A stretch of 5,352 nt of DNA from Euryarchaeota archaeon UBA36 (GTDB lineage Archaea > Thermoplasmatota > Poseidoniia > Poseidoniales > Thalassarchaeaceae): assembly GCA_002496485.1 (NCBI GenBank), contig DAJW01000065.1:1-5352 (forward strand). Direction: 5' to 3'. The notes beneath the pieces are model-generated. The model was not told the origin of the DNA and ran no database searches. It was given only the letters and a program-made list of their open reading frames with translations. This document shows, piece by piece, positions 1-4,754 of the stretch. Within the stretch, counting starts at the first letter, position 1; each line of letters begins with the position of its first letter. Position numbers and translations under genes: made by a program.

Positions 1-515
1 GGAATAATATTTTCAATTGCTAATTCTGTAATTGTCTCAATCCACTTTCCAGTGAATCCCGCATCAGCAAGAGCCGTTTCACTGATTGCACATTCTTCTA
101 ATGCACCATATAGGGAACCAAAATTTTCTATCATCTCTTCAGAAATAACTTCTGCTTTTTCTTGATCCCAACCAATCCTTTCTGAAGCTACTTTCATAAT
201 TTGAATAGCTCTCTGCTCGTTTTTCCATGATTGTTGAGTCTCCCTCTTCCTTTCTTCAGACACTGCCTTTATGGAAAGACTAATGCTCTCTTGACTAATA
301 TTTACACCAATAACTTTAGCAACTGCTTTTTGCCCCTCTCTTACATGATTACGTATATTCCTAACCCATCCAGTTGCAATTTCCCCAATAAAAACAAAAC
401 CTTCCTTTCCAGGATAGGAATCAAGAGTCAAGTATGCGCCATTTTCTTTTACACTTTTTACTGAACAAACTAGTAATTCTCCTTCTTCGGGCCAGTCAAT
501 ACTTTCATCAGCCAA
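1..515 (-). CDS. eif2a: Translation initiation factor aIF2 subunit alpha, 3' end cut by the window edge
   Basis: The alpha subunit of archaeal IF2, which as an alpha-beta-gamma heterotrimer with GTP brings initiator Met-tRNA to the small ribosomal subunit. The visible 171 residues are the N-terminal S1 (OB-fold) RNA-binding domain, about residues 9-85, with PEEGE at 9-13, YPGKEG at 34-39 and GWVRNIRNHVREGQ at 49-62. The start of the helical domain follows (WKNEQRA, then the FGSLYGALEE stretch). The family is about 260-270 residues, so the C-terminal alpha-beta domain lies outside the window. No ATG or GTG is available in frame after the previous gene's region. I chose TTG at 515 because GAGG lies 7 nt upstream and because it places PEEGE at residue 9, as in other archaeal members. 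It is the third gene of an L44e-S27e-aIF2 alpha operon, a classical archaeal order. Residue 48, the reported phosphoserine site in Pyrococcus as I remember it, is Thr here. Confidence 0.95.
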   Translation of the reverse strand, partial: MADESIDWPEEGELLVCSVKSVKENGAYLTLDSYPGKEGFVFIGEIATGWVRNIRNHVREGQKAVAKVIGVNISQESISLSIKAVSEERKRETQQSWKNEQRAIQIMKVASERIGWDQEKAEVISEEMIENFGSLYGALEECAISETALADAGFTGKWIETITELAIENII

Positions 516-522
516 AATTTCG

Positions 523-526
523 CCTC
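523..526 (-). promoter_or_regulatory. Ribosome binding site of aIF2 alpha
   Basis: GAGG lies just after the S27e stop codon and 7 nt before TTG 515. It is the main sequence support for using the rare TTG start, since no ATG or GTG occurs at a suitable place in this frame. Confidence 0.6.
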
Positions 527-529
527 TTT

Positions 530-700
530 CTAACTTAGTATTTCTATAACATTACATCCTGTAAGTTCAACCATACCACTAGAAGGTTCAGCGAGAGTTG
601 AACCGCAAATTGAACAGGAAATCACGGTAGAAGCTCTATCAAAAATCGTAGATTCATTTCCACAATCTCTGCATCCAACCTTCAAAAATCTACCACCCAT
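530..700 (-). CDS. rps27e: Small ribosomal subunit protein S27e (eS27)
   Basis: A 56-residue zinc-ribbon protein of the small ribosomal subunit, shared by archaea and eukaryotes and absent from bacteria. The four zinc ligands are intact as two CxxC pairs, C10/C13 (CRDCGNE) and C29/C32 (CSICG). Family hallmarks are FLKVGC at 5-10, ASTVISC at 23-29 and LAEP at 36-39, followed by a short beta-strand tail (VELTGCNVIEIL). The length is normal for archaeal S27e. It starts only 4 nt after the L44e stop codon. Its weak ribosome binding site, GTGAT at 704-708, overlaps that stop, which suggests translational coupling within the operon. The aIF2 alpha start follows its stop by 14 nt. It is too short to be found by a length cutoff but is unambiguous by sequence. 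Confidence 0.96.
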   Translation of the reverse strand: MGGRFLKVGCRDCGNESTIFDRASTVISCSICGSTLAEPSSGMVELTGCNVIEILS

Positions 701-704
701 AATA

Positions 705-986
705 TCACTTATCTACCAATTCAAACTTTCTAGCCCTCTTTCCTTTAGGTGAATGGGCCTTTCCCGTCTCAGAACATCTAAAAATAAGATTAACTCTTTT
801 TGTAGGCTTCTCTCCAGAAGGCTTAGGTCTTGGGAATCCTCTATACCCAGAAGTCACTCTCCTGAATCTTCTTTGTCCCCATTTTAATTCACTAGCACGG
901 CGCTTTTTTACTCTCTCTACTGTATGTTCAGTGTGCTTTCCCGCAGCAGGACTGTAGCGCATAATCTTACGTGGCATCTTGACCAT
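705..986 (-). CDS. rpl44e: Large ribosomal subunit protein L44e (eL42) with degenerate zinc ribbon
   Basis: A 93-residue protein of the large ribosomal subunit near the E site, first gene of the L44e-S27e-aIF2 alpha operon. Diagnostic segments are GKHTEHTVERVKK (16-28), SELKWGQRRFRRV (32-44), GYRGFPRPKPSGEKPTKRV (47-65) and GKAHSPKGKRARKFEL (75-90). Length matches the family. The family normally binds zinc with two CxxC pairs. Here the first pair position reads S12-P-A-A15 and the second reads C71-S-E-T74, so only C71 remains and zinc binding is probably lost. The GGQ-like loop region rich in Lys/Arg/Pro is kept, so the protein is likely functional rather than a pseudogene. ATG 986 was chosen because GAGGT lies 6 nt upstream (993-997). 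ATG 977 is an alternative giving a protein three residues shorter. Confidence 0.96.
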   Translation of the reverse strand: MVKMPRKIMRYSPAAGKHTEHTVERVKKRRASELKWGQRRFRRVTSGYRGFPRPKPSGEKPTKRVNLIFRCSETGKAHSPKGKRARKFELVDK

Positions 987-992
987 TACATT

Positions 993-997
993 ACCTC
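993..997 (-). promoter_or_regulatory. Ribosome binding site of L44e
   Basis: GAGGT is placed 6 nt before ATG 986, which decides between the two candidate start codons at 986 and 977. Confidence 0.6.
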
Positions 998-1051
998 AAG
1001 CATCTCTTGCGGCGCGAGCCAACAATGACCCATTTATGAAGTATGTCAAGA

Positions 1052-1062
1052 CGTATTTTTAC
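1052..1062 (-). promoter_or_regulatory. Putative TATA element of the L44e-S27e-aIF2 alpha operon
   Basis: On the minus strand GTAAAAATACG is an AT-rich, TATA-like element with purines upstream. A start about 25 nt downstream would give a leader of roughly 45 nt containing a GC-rich patch (1009-1020) and the GAGGT ribosome binding site. Judged by eye; other AT-rich tracts nearby (such as CATAAATG at 1031-1040) could serve instead. Confidence 0.35.
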
Positions 1063-1082
1063 CAAATTACCTAAAAACTTGC

Positions 1083-1090
1083 AAAAATAA
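1083..1090 (+). promoter_or_regulatory. Putative TATA element of the membrane-protein gene pair
   Basis: AAAAATAA lies about 26 nt before GTG 1112 and about 32 nt before ATG 1118. Archaeal TATA-to-start distance is about 25 nt, and no ribosome binding site precedes either start codon. The transcript may therefore be leaderless or nearly so, which is common in Thermoplasmata relatives. This is an inference from spacing alone. Confidence 0.3.
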
Positions 1091-1100
1091 CATGAGGCGA

Positions 1101-1113
1101 ACCGGTCACCGGT
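1101..1113 (+). repeat. 13-bp palindrome ACCGGT-C-ACCGGT at the start of the membrane-protein operon
   Basis: Two copies of the self-complementary hexamer ACCGGT are separated by one C, so the site is both a direct and an inverted repeat. It contains the 8-bp palindrome CACCGGTG (1107-1114). It is strikingly GC-rich for the AT-rich spacer and ends 4 bp before ATG 1118 (it overlaps GTG 1112). A one-base loop makes an RNA hairpin unlikely, so a dimeric regulator's operator is the simpler reading, unproven. Confidence 0.45.
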
Positions 1114-1117
1114 GCTC

Positions 1118-1669
1118 ATGGAAGTGTATGCATTACAGGTATGGTTCGGAATAATTCTCGCTATATCCGGACTAAGCTTACATAGAACAGGGCCCGCATT
1201 TTATCGGAATAAGTTTGGTTTTTCGTTGGCTATAATTGGAATAATAACTACTATACTTATTCCAGATAAAGTCCCTGAGCCAGAGATGATAATGCAAGAA
1301 GAAATAGTTAAATCACTTCCATGGGTTATTCCTTCTATAGTTGGGAGCTATTTGATTTTGAATGGAGCTCCGGTGTATCTCCGAAAAAATCATACTTTTC
1401 TGATATCAGGATGGATTCTTCTACTATTTTCATGGATTTATATATTTTCTAATTCTTCTTTGCCGCACTATAACTTAGAATTGGAGTATGTCGGTTTCTT
1501 CATTGGAGTAATAGTTTCATTTGCTATATTTGTAGCTGGTATTTATGTTGCTGAGAGAATAACGAGAATATCTAACTTGTCAACACCATTGACTGACTCA
1601 GAGACTTCATTGGTGAAGGATATATTATCTAGGCATATTAACATGGAAGGTGAGGGAGATGACTATTGA
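1118..1669 (+). CDS. Uncharacterised multi-pass membrane protein (first of pair)
   Basis: I do not recognise this protein. From ATG 1118 it is 183 residues; GTG 1112 would add two. It has about five hydrophobic segments (numbered from GTG 1112): roughly 8-24, 36-51, 69-88, 95-113 and 126-147. The first loop after segment 1 has a small basic cluster (HRTGPAFYRNK), and an acidic stretch (PEPEMIMQEE) follows segment 2. A soluble tail of about 38 residues (148-185) ends in an acidic, Gly-rich run (MEGEGDDY). There is no signal peptide with a cleavage site, no cysteine pair and no catalytic motif that I can see. No ribosome binding site precedes the start, and a TATA-like element at 1083-1090 suggests a leaderless message. 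It overlaps the next membrane gene by 11 bp and so forms a coupled pair. It is likely a lineage-specific protein of the cytoplasmic membrane. Confidence 0.75.
   Translation: MEVYALQVWFGIILAISGLSLHRTGPAFYRNKFGFSLAIIGIITTILIPDKVPEPEMIMQEEIVKSLPWVIPSIVGSYLILNGAPVYLRKNHTFLISGWILLLFSWIYIFSNSSLPHYNLELEYVGFFIGVIVSFAIFVAGIYVAERITRISNLSTPLTDSETSLVKDILSRHINMEGEGDDY
1649..1653 (+). promoter_or_regulatory. Ribosome binding site of the second membrane gene, inside the first
   Basis: GGTGA, part of AGGTGAGG, lies 5 nt before ATG 1659 and inside the last codons of the upstream gene. It supports ATG 1659 over the alternative GTG 1650, whose own upstream purine run is too close. It also accounts for part of the Glu/Gly-rich tail of the upstream protein. 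Confidence 0.6.
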
Positions 1670-1994
1670 TTTATCTACTTTAATTACTTATTTTTCTGGT
1701 GGAATGATATTATCTTCCACATTTTTTATTATCCATCTTATATGTACGATCAATCCATATCACAAGGTACTATTTCCGTTGATTTCCTCGTTACTAGGTT
1801 TTCTAATTGGAATTCTAATAATTACCAATAGTTCTGAATCTAACTACATATCCACAATTAGAGAGGTTATCTCTAAATCCGTAATAATAATCATTTCCGT
1901 CTCGCCAATTATTCTAGCTTTACTAACCTATAATTTTTATAAAATCTCATTCATCAAAAAAGATTCAAAACATATCAAAATCACGAAATTATGA
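1659..1994 (+). CDS. Uncharacterised small membrane protein (second of pair)
   Basis: I do not recognise this protein. From ATG 1659 it is 111 residues; GTG 1650 would add three. It has three hydrophobic segments: about 7-30, 37-56 and 70-90. A short polar stretch (NSSESNYISTIREVISKS) separates the last two. The tail from residue 94 is strongly basic (ISFIKKDSKHIKITKL), so by the positive-inside rule the C-terminus is probably cytoplasmic. Its start overlaps the end of the preceding membrane gene by 11 bp and a good ribosome binding site sits inside that gene. The two are therefore almost certainly translated together and may form one complex. The acidic tail of the first protein and basic tail of the second could pair, but that is speculation. 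A TATA element for L37e follows within about 15 bp of its stop. Confidence 0.7.
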   Translation: MTIDLSTLITYFSGGMILSSTFFIIHLICTINPYHKVLFPLISSLLGFLIGILIITNSSESNYISTIREVISKSVIIIISVSPIILALLTYNFYKISFIKKDSKHIKITKL

Positions 1995-2003
1995 ATCCAA
2001 AAT

Positions 2004-2016
2004 AAAAACCTATATC
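2004..2016 (+). promoter_or_regulatory. Promoter (purine-rich BRE plus TATA) of L37e-purF
   Basis: AAAAACCTATATC is the best archaeal promoter match in the window: an A-rich BRE-like run followed by CTATATC (2010-2016). A start 25-28 nt downstream would fall near 2038-2042, giving a leader of about 40 nt before L37e. Confidence 0.5.
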
Positions 2017-2068
2017 TTCTTATTCATGACAACACTCTTAACAAAAAGTTCGGTGGGCGCGTCGTTCT

Positions 2069-2075
2069 AAGGTGA
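2069..2075 (+). promoter_or_regulatory. Ribosome binding site of L37e
   Basis: AAGGTGA matches the archaeal 16S anti-Shine-Dalgarno complement well and lies 6 nt before ATG 2082. Confidence 0.7.
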
Positions 2076-2081
2076 ATCAAG

Positions 2082-2267
2082 ATGTCAAAGGGCACTCCAA
2101 GTATGGGAAAAAAACAGAAATCAACCCATATACGATGCAGGCGCTGTGGCCGTCATTCATATCACAAACAGAAAGGACAATGCGCTAGTTGCGGCTATGG
2201 ATCCACTTCAAAATTGAGAAAATTTGGATGGAATAAGAGAAATCGTTCTATGTGGCAAAAAAAGTGA
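2082..2267 (+). CDS. rpl37e: Large ribosomal subunit protein L37e (eL37)
   Basis: A 61-residue zinc-ribbon protein of the archaeal/eukaryotic large ribosomal subunit, which binds rRNA with its basic N- and C-terminal arms. The N-terminus MSKGTPSMGKK is the family signature. The zinc ribbon is intact: C19/C22 in RCRRCGRHSYH and C34/C37 in CASCGYG. The tail SKLRKFGWNKRNRSMWQKK is basic and aromatic as expected. Length and start agree with the family, and a strong AAGGTGA site supports ATG 2082. It is followed 53 nt later by purF, and an L37e-purF neighbourhood is, to my recollection, found in other euryarchaea. In several of those an Lsm (Sm-like) gene precedes L37e; here two unknown membrane genes occupy that place. 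Confidence 0.97.
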   Translation: MSKGTPSMGKKQKSTHIRCRRCGRHSYHKQKGQCASCGYGSTSKLRKFGWNKRNRSMWQKK

Positions 2268-2320
2268 GATTCTAATATCAAACTCTAAGTCCTAGATTTT
2301 CCTCGTAGTGCCGATAGCCG
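2268..2320 (+). promoter_or_regulatory. purF leader without a ribosome binding site
   Basis: The 53-nt spacer between L37e and purF has no AGGTGA- or GAGG-like motif near ATG 2321; the last 17 bases are GC-rich (CGTAGTGCCGATAGCCG). A TATA-like CTAATATC sits at 2272-2279, so purF may have its own promoter with a start near 2300 in addition to read-through from L37e. How the ribosome selects this start is unclear from sequence. Confidence 0.3.
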
Positions 2321-3823
2321 ATGTGCGGAATCATCGGAATTGTTGGAAATCCAGAAAAAAATATTGCCACTTCACTATATGATGGACTACTGGTTTTACA
2401 ACATAGAGGTCAGGATGCAGCTGGCATCATTACCAGTAATGAAGACTATATCTTCCATCGAAGAGCAAATGGACTAGTTAGAGATGTATTTCAGAATCGC
2501 CATATGCGAAAATTGAAGGGGAATTTGGGAATAGGTCACGTCCGTTATCCAACTGCAGGCTCTGATTCAGTATCAGAGGCTCAACCATTCTATACAAATT
2601 CCCCATTTGGAATCAGCCTTTCACACAATGGAAATATCAATAATACTGAAGATATAATTTCTGGATTACTAGAATATGATTACAGGCGAATCAATACTAG
2701 TTCAGATTCGGAAGCATTGATGAATCTATTAGCAGCAGAGTTACAGAGATCCGTTTCCGGAAAATCCGATGAAAATGGTAAACTGTCAGATGATGATGTA
2801 TTTAGGGCTATTGAGAGGACGATGATGAGATTAGAAGGTAGTTACAGCGTAGTTAGCATGATTACTGGTTGGGGCATAGTTGCTTTTAGAGATCCTAATG
2901 GGATAAGGCCGTTATTCTTAGGATCAAACACCACTTCTAACATGGTAGAGAGAATTGTTGCTTCAGAAAGTGTTGCTTGTACAGCCCTAGGTTTCAAATT
3001 AGAAAGGGATGTAAGACCGGGCGAAGCAGTAATTATTCGAAATGATGGCTCAATCAATACTCGGATTTGCCATCCCAATCCAAAACTAACTCCTTGTATT
3101 TTCGAACAAGTATATTTTGCTAGACCAGATTCAGTAATCGATGGAATTTCTGTCCATTCCTCTAGAATAAATTTGGGGCGAGCTCTTGCAAAACAAATTT
3201 TACGGCAGACTCCTAATCATGAAATTGACGCTGTAATTCCGGTTCCAGATAGTGGTAGAATAGCTGCCTTGGGTCTTGCAGACTTTTTAGAAATACCATA
3301 TAGAGAGGGATTCGTAAAAAATAGGTATATTGGAAGAACTTTTATAATGCCCGGTCAAAGAATGAGAAAAGATTCTGTAAGAAAGAAACTCAATACTATA
3401 ATGGAAGAATTCAAAGGAAAGACTGTCTTAATTGTGGATGATAGCATAGTTCGAGGAAATACCTCAAAAAGAATAGTTCAGATGGCCAGAGATGCAGGAG
3501 CAAAACGTGTACTATTCGCTTCATCTTCCCCACCAATCATTCATCCAAATGTGTATGGAATAGATATGCCAGCTCGTTCTGAATATGTGGCGTTTGGTAG
3601 AGATATCAATGAGATATGTGAAGAAATCGGAGCGGATCAGTTATTCTACCAAGCAATTCCAGATTTGATTGAATCCTGTACAGTAATAGGTCCGAACAGT
3701 CCGGTAAATTTTGATTGTTCATGTTTTGATGGAGTCTATGTGACCGGCGGAATATCCGAACAATACCTACAAAAAATCGAATCTATGAGGGGCGATAATG
3801 CAAAGGTTACTAATTCAGTCTAG
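2321..3823 (+). CDS. purF: Amidophosphoribosyltransferase (glutamine PRPP amidotransferase), iron-sulfur-free bacterial type
   Basis: Catalyses the first committed step of purine synthesis, PRPP + glutamine to phosphoribosylamine, in the cytoplasm. The 500 residues form an N-terminal class II glutaminase and a C-terminal phosphoribosyltransferase. Glutaminase residues: nucleophile C2 (exposed after Met removal, no propeptide), HRGQDAAGI at 28-36, R75 in GHVRYPTAG, N103-G104 in SHNGN and D129 in TSSDSE. Transferase: VIPVPDSG at 305-312, flexible loop KNRYIGRTFIMPGQ at 333-346, and PRPP loop VDDSIVRGNTS at 372-382. Positions that bind a 4Fe-4S cluster in Bacillus-type enzymes are not all cysteine: N410 in HPNVYGIDMP and a CSC (466-468) in place of CxxC. 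These features, the length and the FDGVYVTGG tail resemble E. coli PurF as I remember it, suggesting bacterial origin. MCGIIG fixes the start although no ribosome binding site is visible. Its end overlaps etfA by 9 bp. Confidence 0.97.
   Translation: MCGIIGIVGNPEKNIATSLYDGLLVLQHRGQDAAGIITSNEDYIFHRRANGLVRDVFQNRHMRKLKGNLGIGHVRYPTAGSDSVSEAQPFYTNSPFGISLSHNGNINNTEDIISGLLEYDYRRINTSSDSEALMNLLAAELQRSVSGKSDENGKLSDDDVFRAIERTMMRLEGSYSVVSMITGWGIVAFRDPNGIRPLFLGSNTTSNMVERIVASESVACTALGFKLERDVRPGEAVIIRNDGSINTRICHPNPKLTPCIFEQVYFARPDSVIDGISVHSSRINLGRALAKQILRQTPNHEIDAVIPVPDSGRIAALGLADFLEIPYREGFVKNRYIGRTFIMPGQRMRKDSVRKKLNTIMEEFKGKTVLIVDDSIVRGNTSKRIVQMARDAGAKRVLFASSSPPIIHPNVYGIDMPARSEYVAFGRDINEICEEIGADQLFYQAIPDLIESCTVIGPNSPVNFDCSCFDGVYVTGGISEQYLQKIESMRGDNAKVTNSV
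3771..3776 (-). terminator. Possible oligo-T terminator of etfBA inside purF
   Basis: On the minus strand a T6 tract occurs about 40 nt after the etfA stop codon, within purF coding sequence. Archaeal transcription often stops at T-runs, and no spacer exists between the convergent genes to hold another terminator. It may equally be a coincidence of Lys codons (CTACAAAAAATC). Confidence 0.25.
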
Positions 3824-4744
3824 TGCTAATTTTTCCAATTCATCTTTGAGTATGGGCAATGCATCTTCCCAATTAGCCACAATACCATAATCTGCAACTC
3901 CGAAAATAGGTGCTTCTGAATCTTTATTTATTGCAACAATATACTTACTGGTCCTCATCCCAGCTAAGTGCTGAATAGCACCACTTATCCCCACTGCAAC
4001 ATATAATTTCGGAGTAACTGTCTTACCAGTCTGACCTACTTGCATACTATGGGGAATTTCTTCCCAGGTATCCACAGCGGCTCTACTTGCACCTACTGCA
4101 GCACCGACTACCTCAGATATCTCATACAAATGCGCAAAATTTTCTGGAGAGCCCATGCCCCTTCCACCCGAAATGATAATTTCAGCTTCTGAAACGTCTA
4201 ATTTTTCATTAGCCTTCGAAATCGCTTCCTTTACAGAAATTCCTACTTCCGAGCTTTTATTTATAATAGATATATTTGCATTTCCGTCTGATTCAGCAGC
4301 AGGAAAAATGTTGGCCCTTATCGTAAATGCGCAAGGCCCACTAATTTTCAATTTCTCTATTGCTTTTCCAGAAAGGACAGGCCTCGTAAAAATCATTTCC
4401 TTAGTTAGTTCTGTAATATCTTGAATGGCTGGAATTTCTCTCATTGCAGCGAGAATCGATATAATTTCTCTACCAAAATTCGAGGAAGAGGATAATAATA
4501 TTTCTCCTGTAACGACTGAATCAATTGCCCGACACCATGCCAATCCATCAAAATCAGAAAAACAATCCCCTTCTACGGAAACTACCTTACCAACTCCAGA
4601 GATTTTTGCCACTTCCTCCGCTCCAAATCCACCGGGACAAACTACTGTAATATCTCCTTCAAACATTTTCGCAGCACTAATAATTTGAGCAGTCACCGGA
4701 TTCAGAACTCCACCTGTATTTTCAGCAATTATTGAAATTTCCAT
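3815..4744 (-). CDS. etfA: Electron transfer flavoprotein alpha subunit
   Basis: The FAD-carrying subunit of the EtfAB heterodimer, which takes electrons from acyl-CoA and related dehydrogenases and passes them to the quinone pool via ETF-quinone oxidoreductase. The 309 residues give domain I at about 1-185 (MEISIIAENTGG at the N-terminus), and the C-terminal FAD domain from about 188. FAD-site motifs: SGGRGMG 192-198, ASRAAVD 219-225, QVGQTGK 235-241, VGISGAIQHL 251-260, SKYIVAINKD 266-275 and DYGIVAN 285-291. The family signature around residues 248-281 is intact and the length is normal. ATG 4744 is supported by AGGTGA (4749-4754), which overlaps the etfB stop codon 8 nt upstream, so the pair is translationally coupled. 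The middle of the FAD domain (VDTWEEIPHSMQ) differs from the more usual AGWVPNDLQ form. Its 3' end overlaps the convergent purF by 9 bp. Confidence 0.97.
   Translation of the reverse strand: MEISIIAENTGGVLNPVTAQIISAAKMFEGDITVVCPGGFGAEEVAKISGVGKVVSVEGDCFSDFDGLAWCRAIDSVVTGEILLSSSSNFGREIISILAAMREIPAIQDITELTKEMIFTRPVLSGKAIEKLKISGPCAFTIRANIFPAAESDGNANISIINKSSEVGISVKEAISKANEKLDVSEAEIIISGGRGMGSPENFAHLYEISEVVGAAVGASRAAVDTWEEIPHSMQVGQTGKTVTPKLYVAVGISGAIQHLAGMRTSKYIVAINKDSEAPIFGVADYGIVANWEDALPILKDELEKLALD
3830..3834 (+). terminator. Possible oligo-T terminator of L37e-purF inside etfA
   Basis: A T5 tract lies 7 nt after the purF stop codon, within the end of etfA. As a short archaeal-type T-run it could stop the purF transcript, but T5 tracts are common in AT-rich DNA, so support is weak. 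Confidence 0.25.
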
Positions 4745-4748
4745 ATTT

Positions 4749-4754
4749 TCACCT
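4749..4754 (-). promoter_or_regulatory. Ribosome binding site of etfA, overlapping the etfB stop
   Basis: AGGTGA overlaps the etfB TAG stop (4753-4755) and lies 4 nt before ATG 4744. The overlap indicates translation of etfA coupled to etfB and confirms the etfA start. Confidence 0.65.

Noticed and set aside
231..464. Plus-strand open frame of 77 codons
   Set aside because: It lies wholly opposite the clear aIF2 alpha coding sequence and its translation shows no family features.
986..991. ATG-TAA minimal frame overlapping the L44e start
   Set aside because: Only 1 nt from the GAGGT site, too close to be used; a likely by-product of the AATGTAATG sequence.
1092..1154. Short frame starting at ATG 1092 (MRRTGHRCSW...), overlapping the first membrane gene
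   Set aside because: Twenty codons only, no upstream ribosome binding site, and it runs through the palindrome; most likely chance.
2026..2070. A 14-codon upstream frame whose TAA stop abuts the L37e ribosome binding site
   Set aside because: Its ATG lies only about 14 nt after the TATA element, upstream of the expected transcription start, so it is probably not on the main transcript.
2842..3078. Minus-strand open frame of 78 codons
   Set aside because: It is antisense to the purF glutaminase/linker region, with no ribosome binding site or recognisable protein features.
3095..3724. 4Fe-4S cluster in PurF, suggested by C259, C466 and C468
   Set aside because: The HPC position is Asn410 and the C-terminal cysteines are CSC rather than CxxC in the Bacillus-type context; the pattern matches the cluster-free enterobacterial enzyme.
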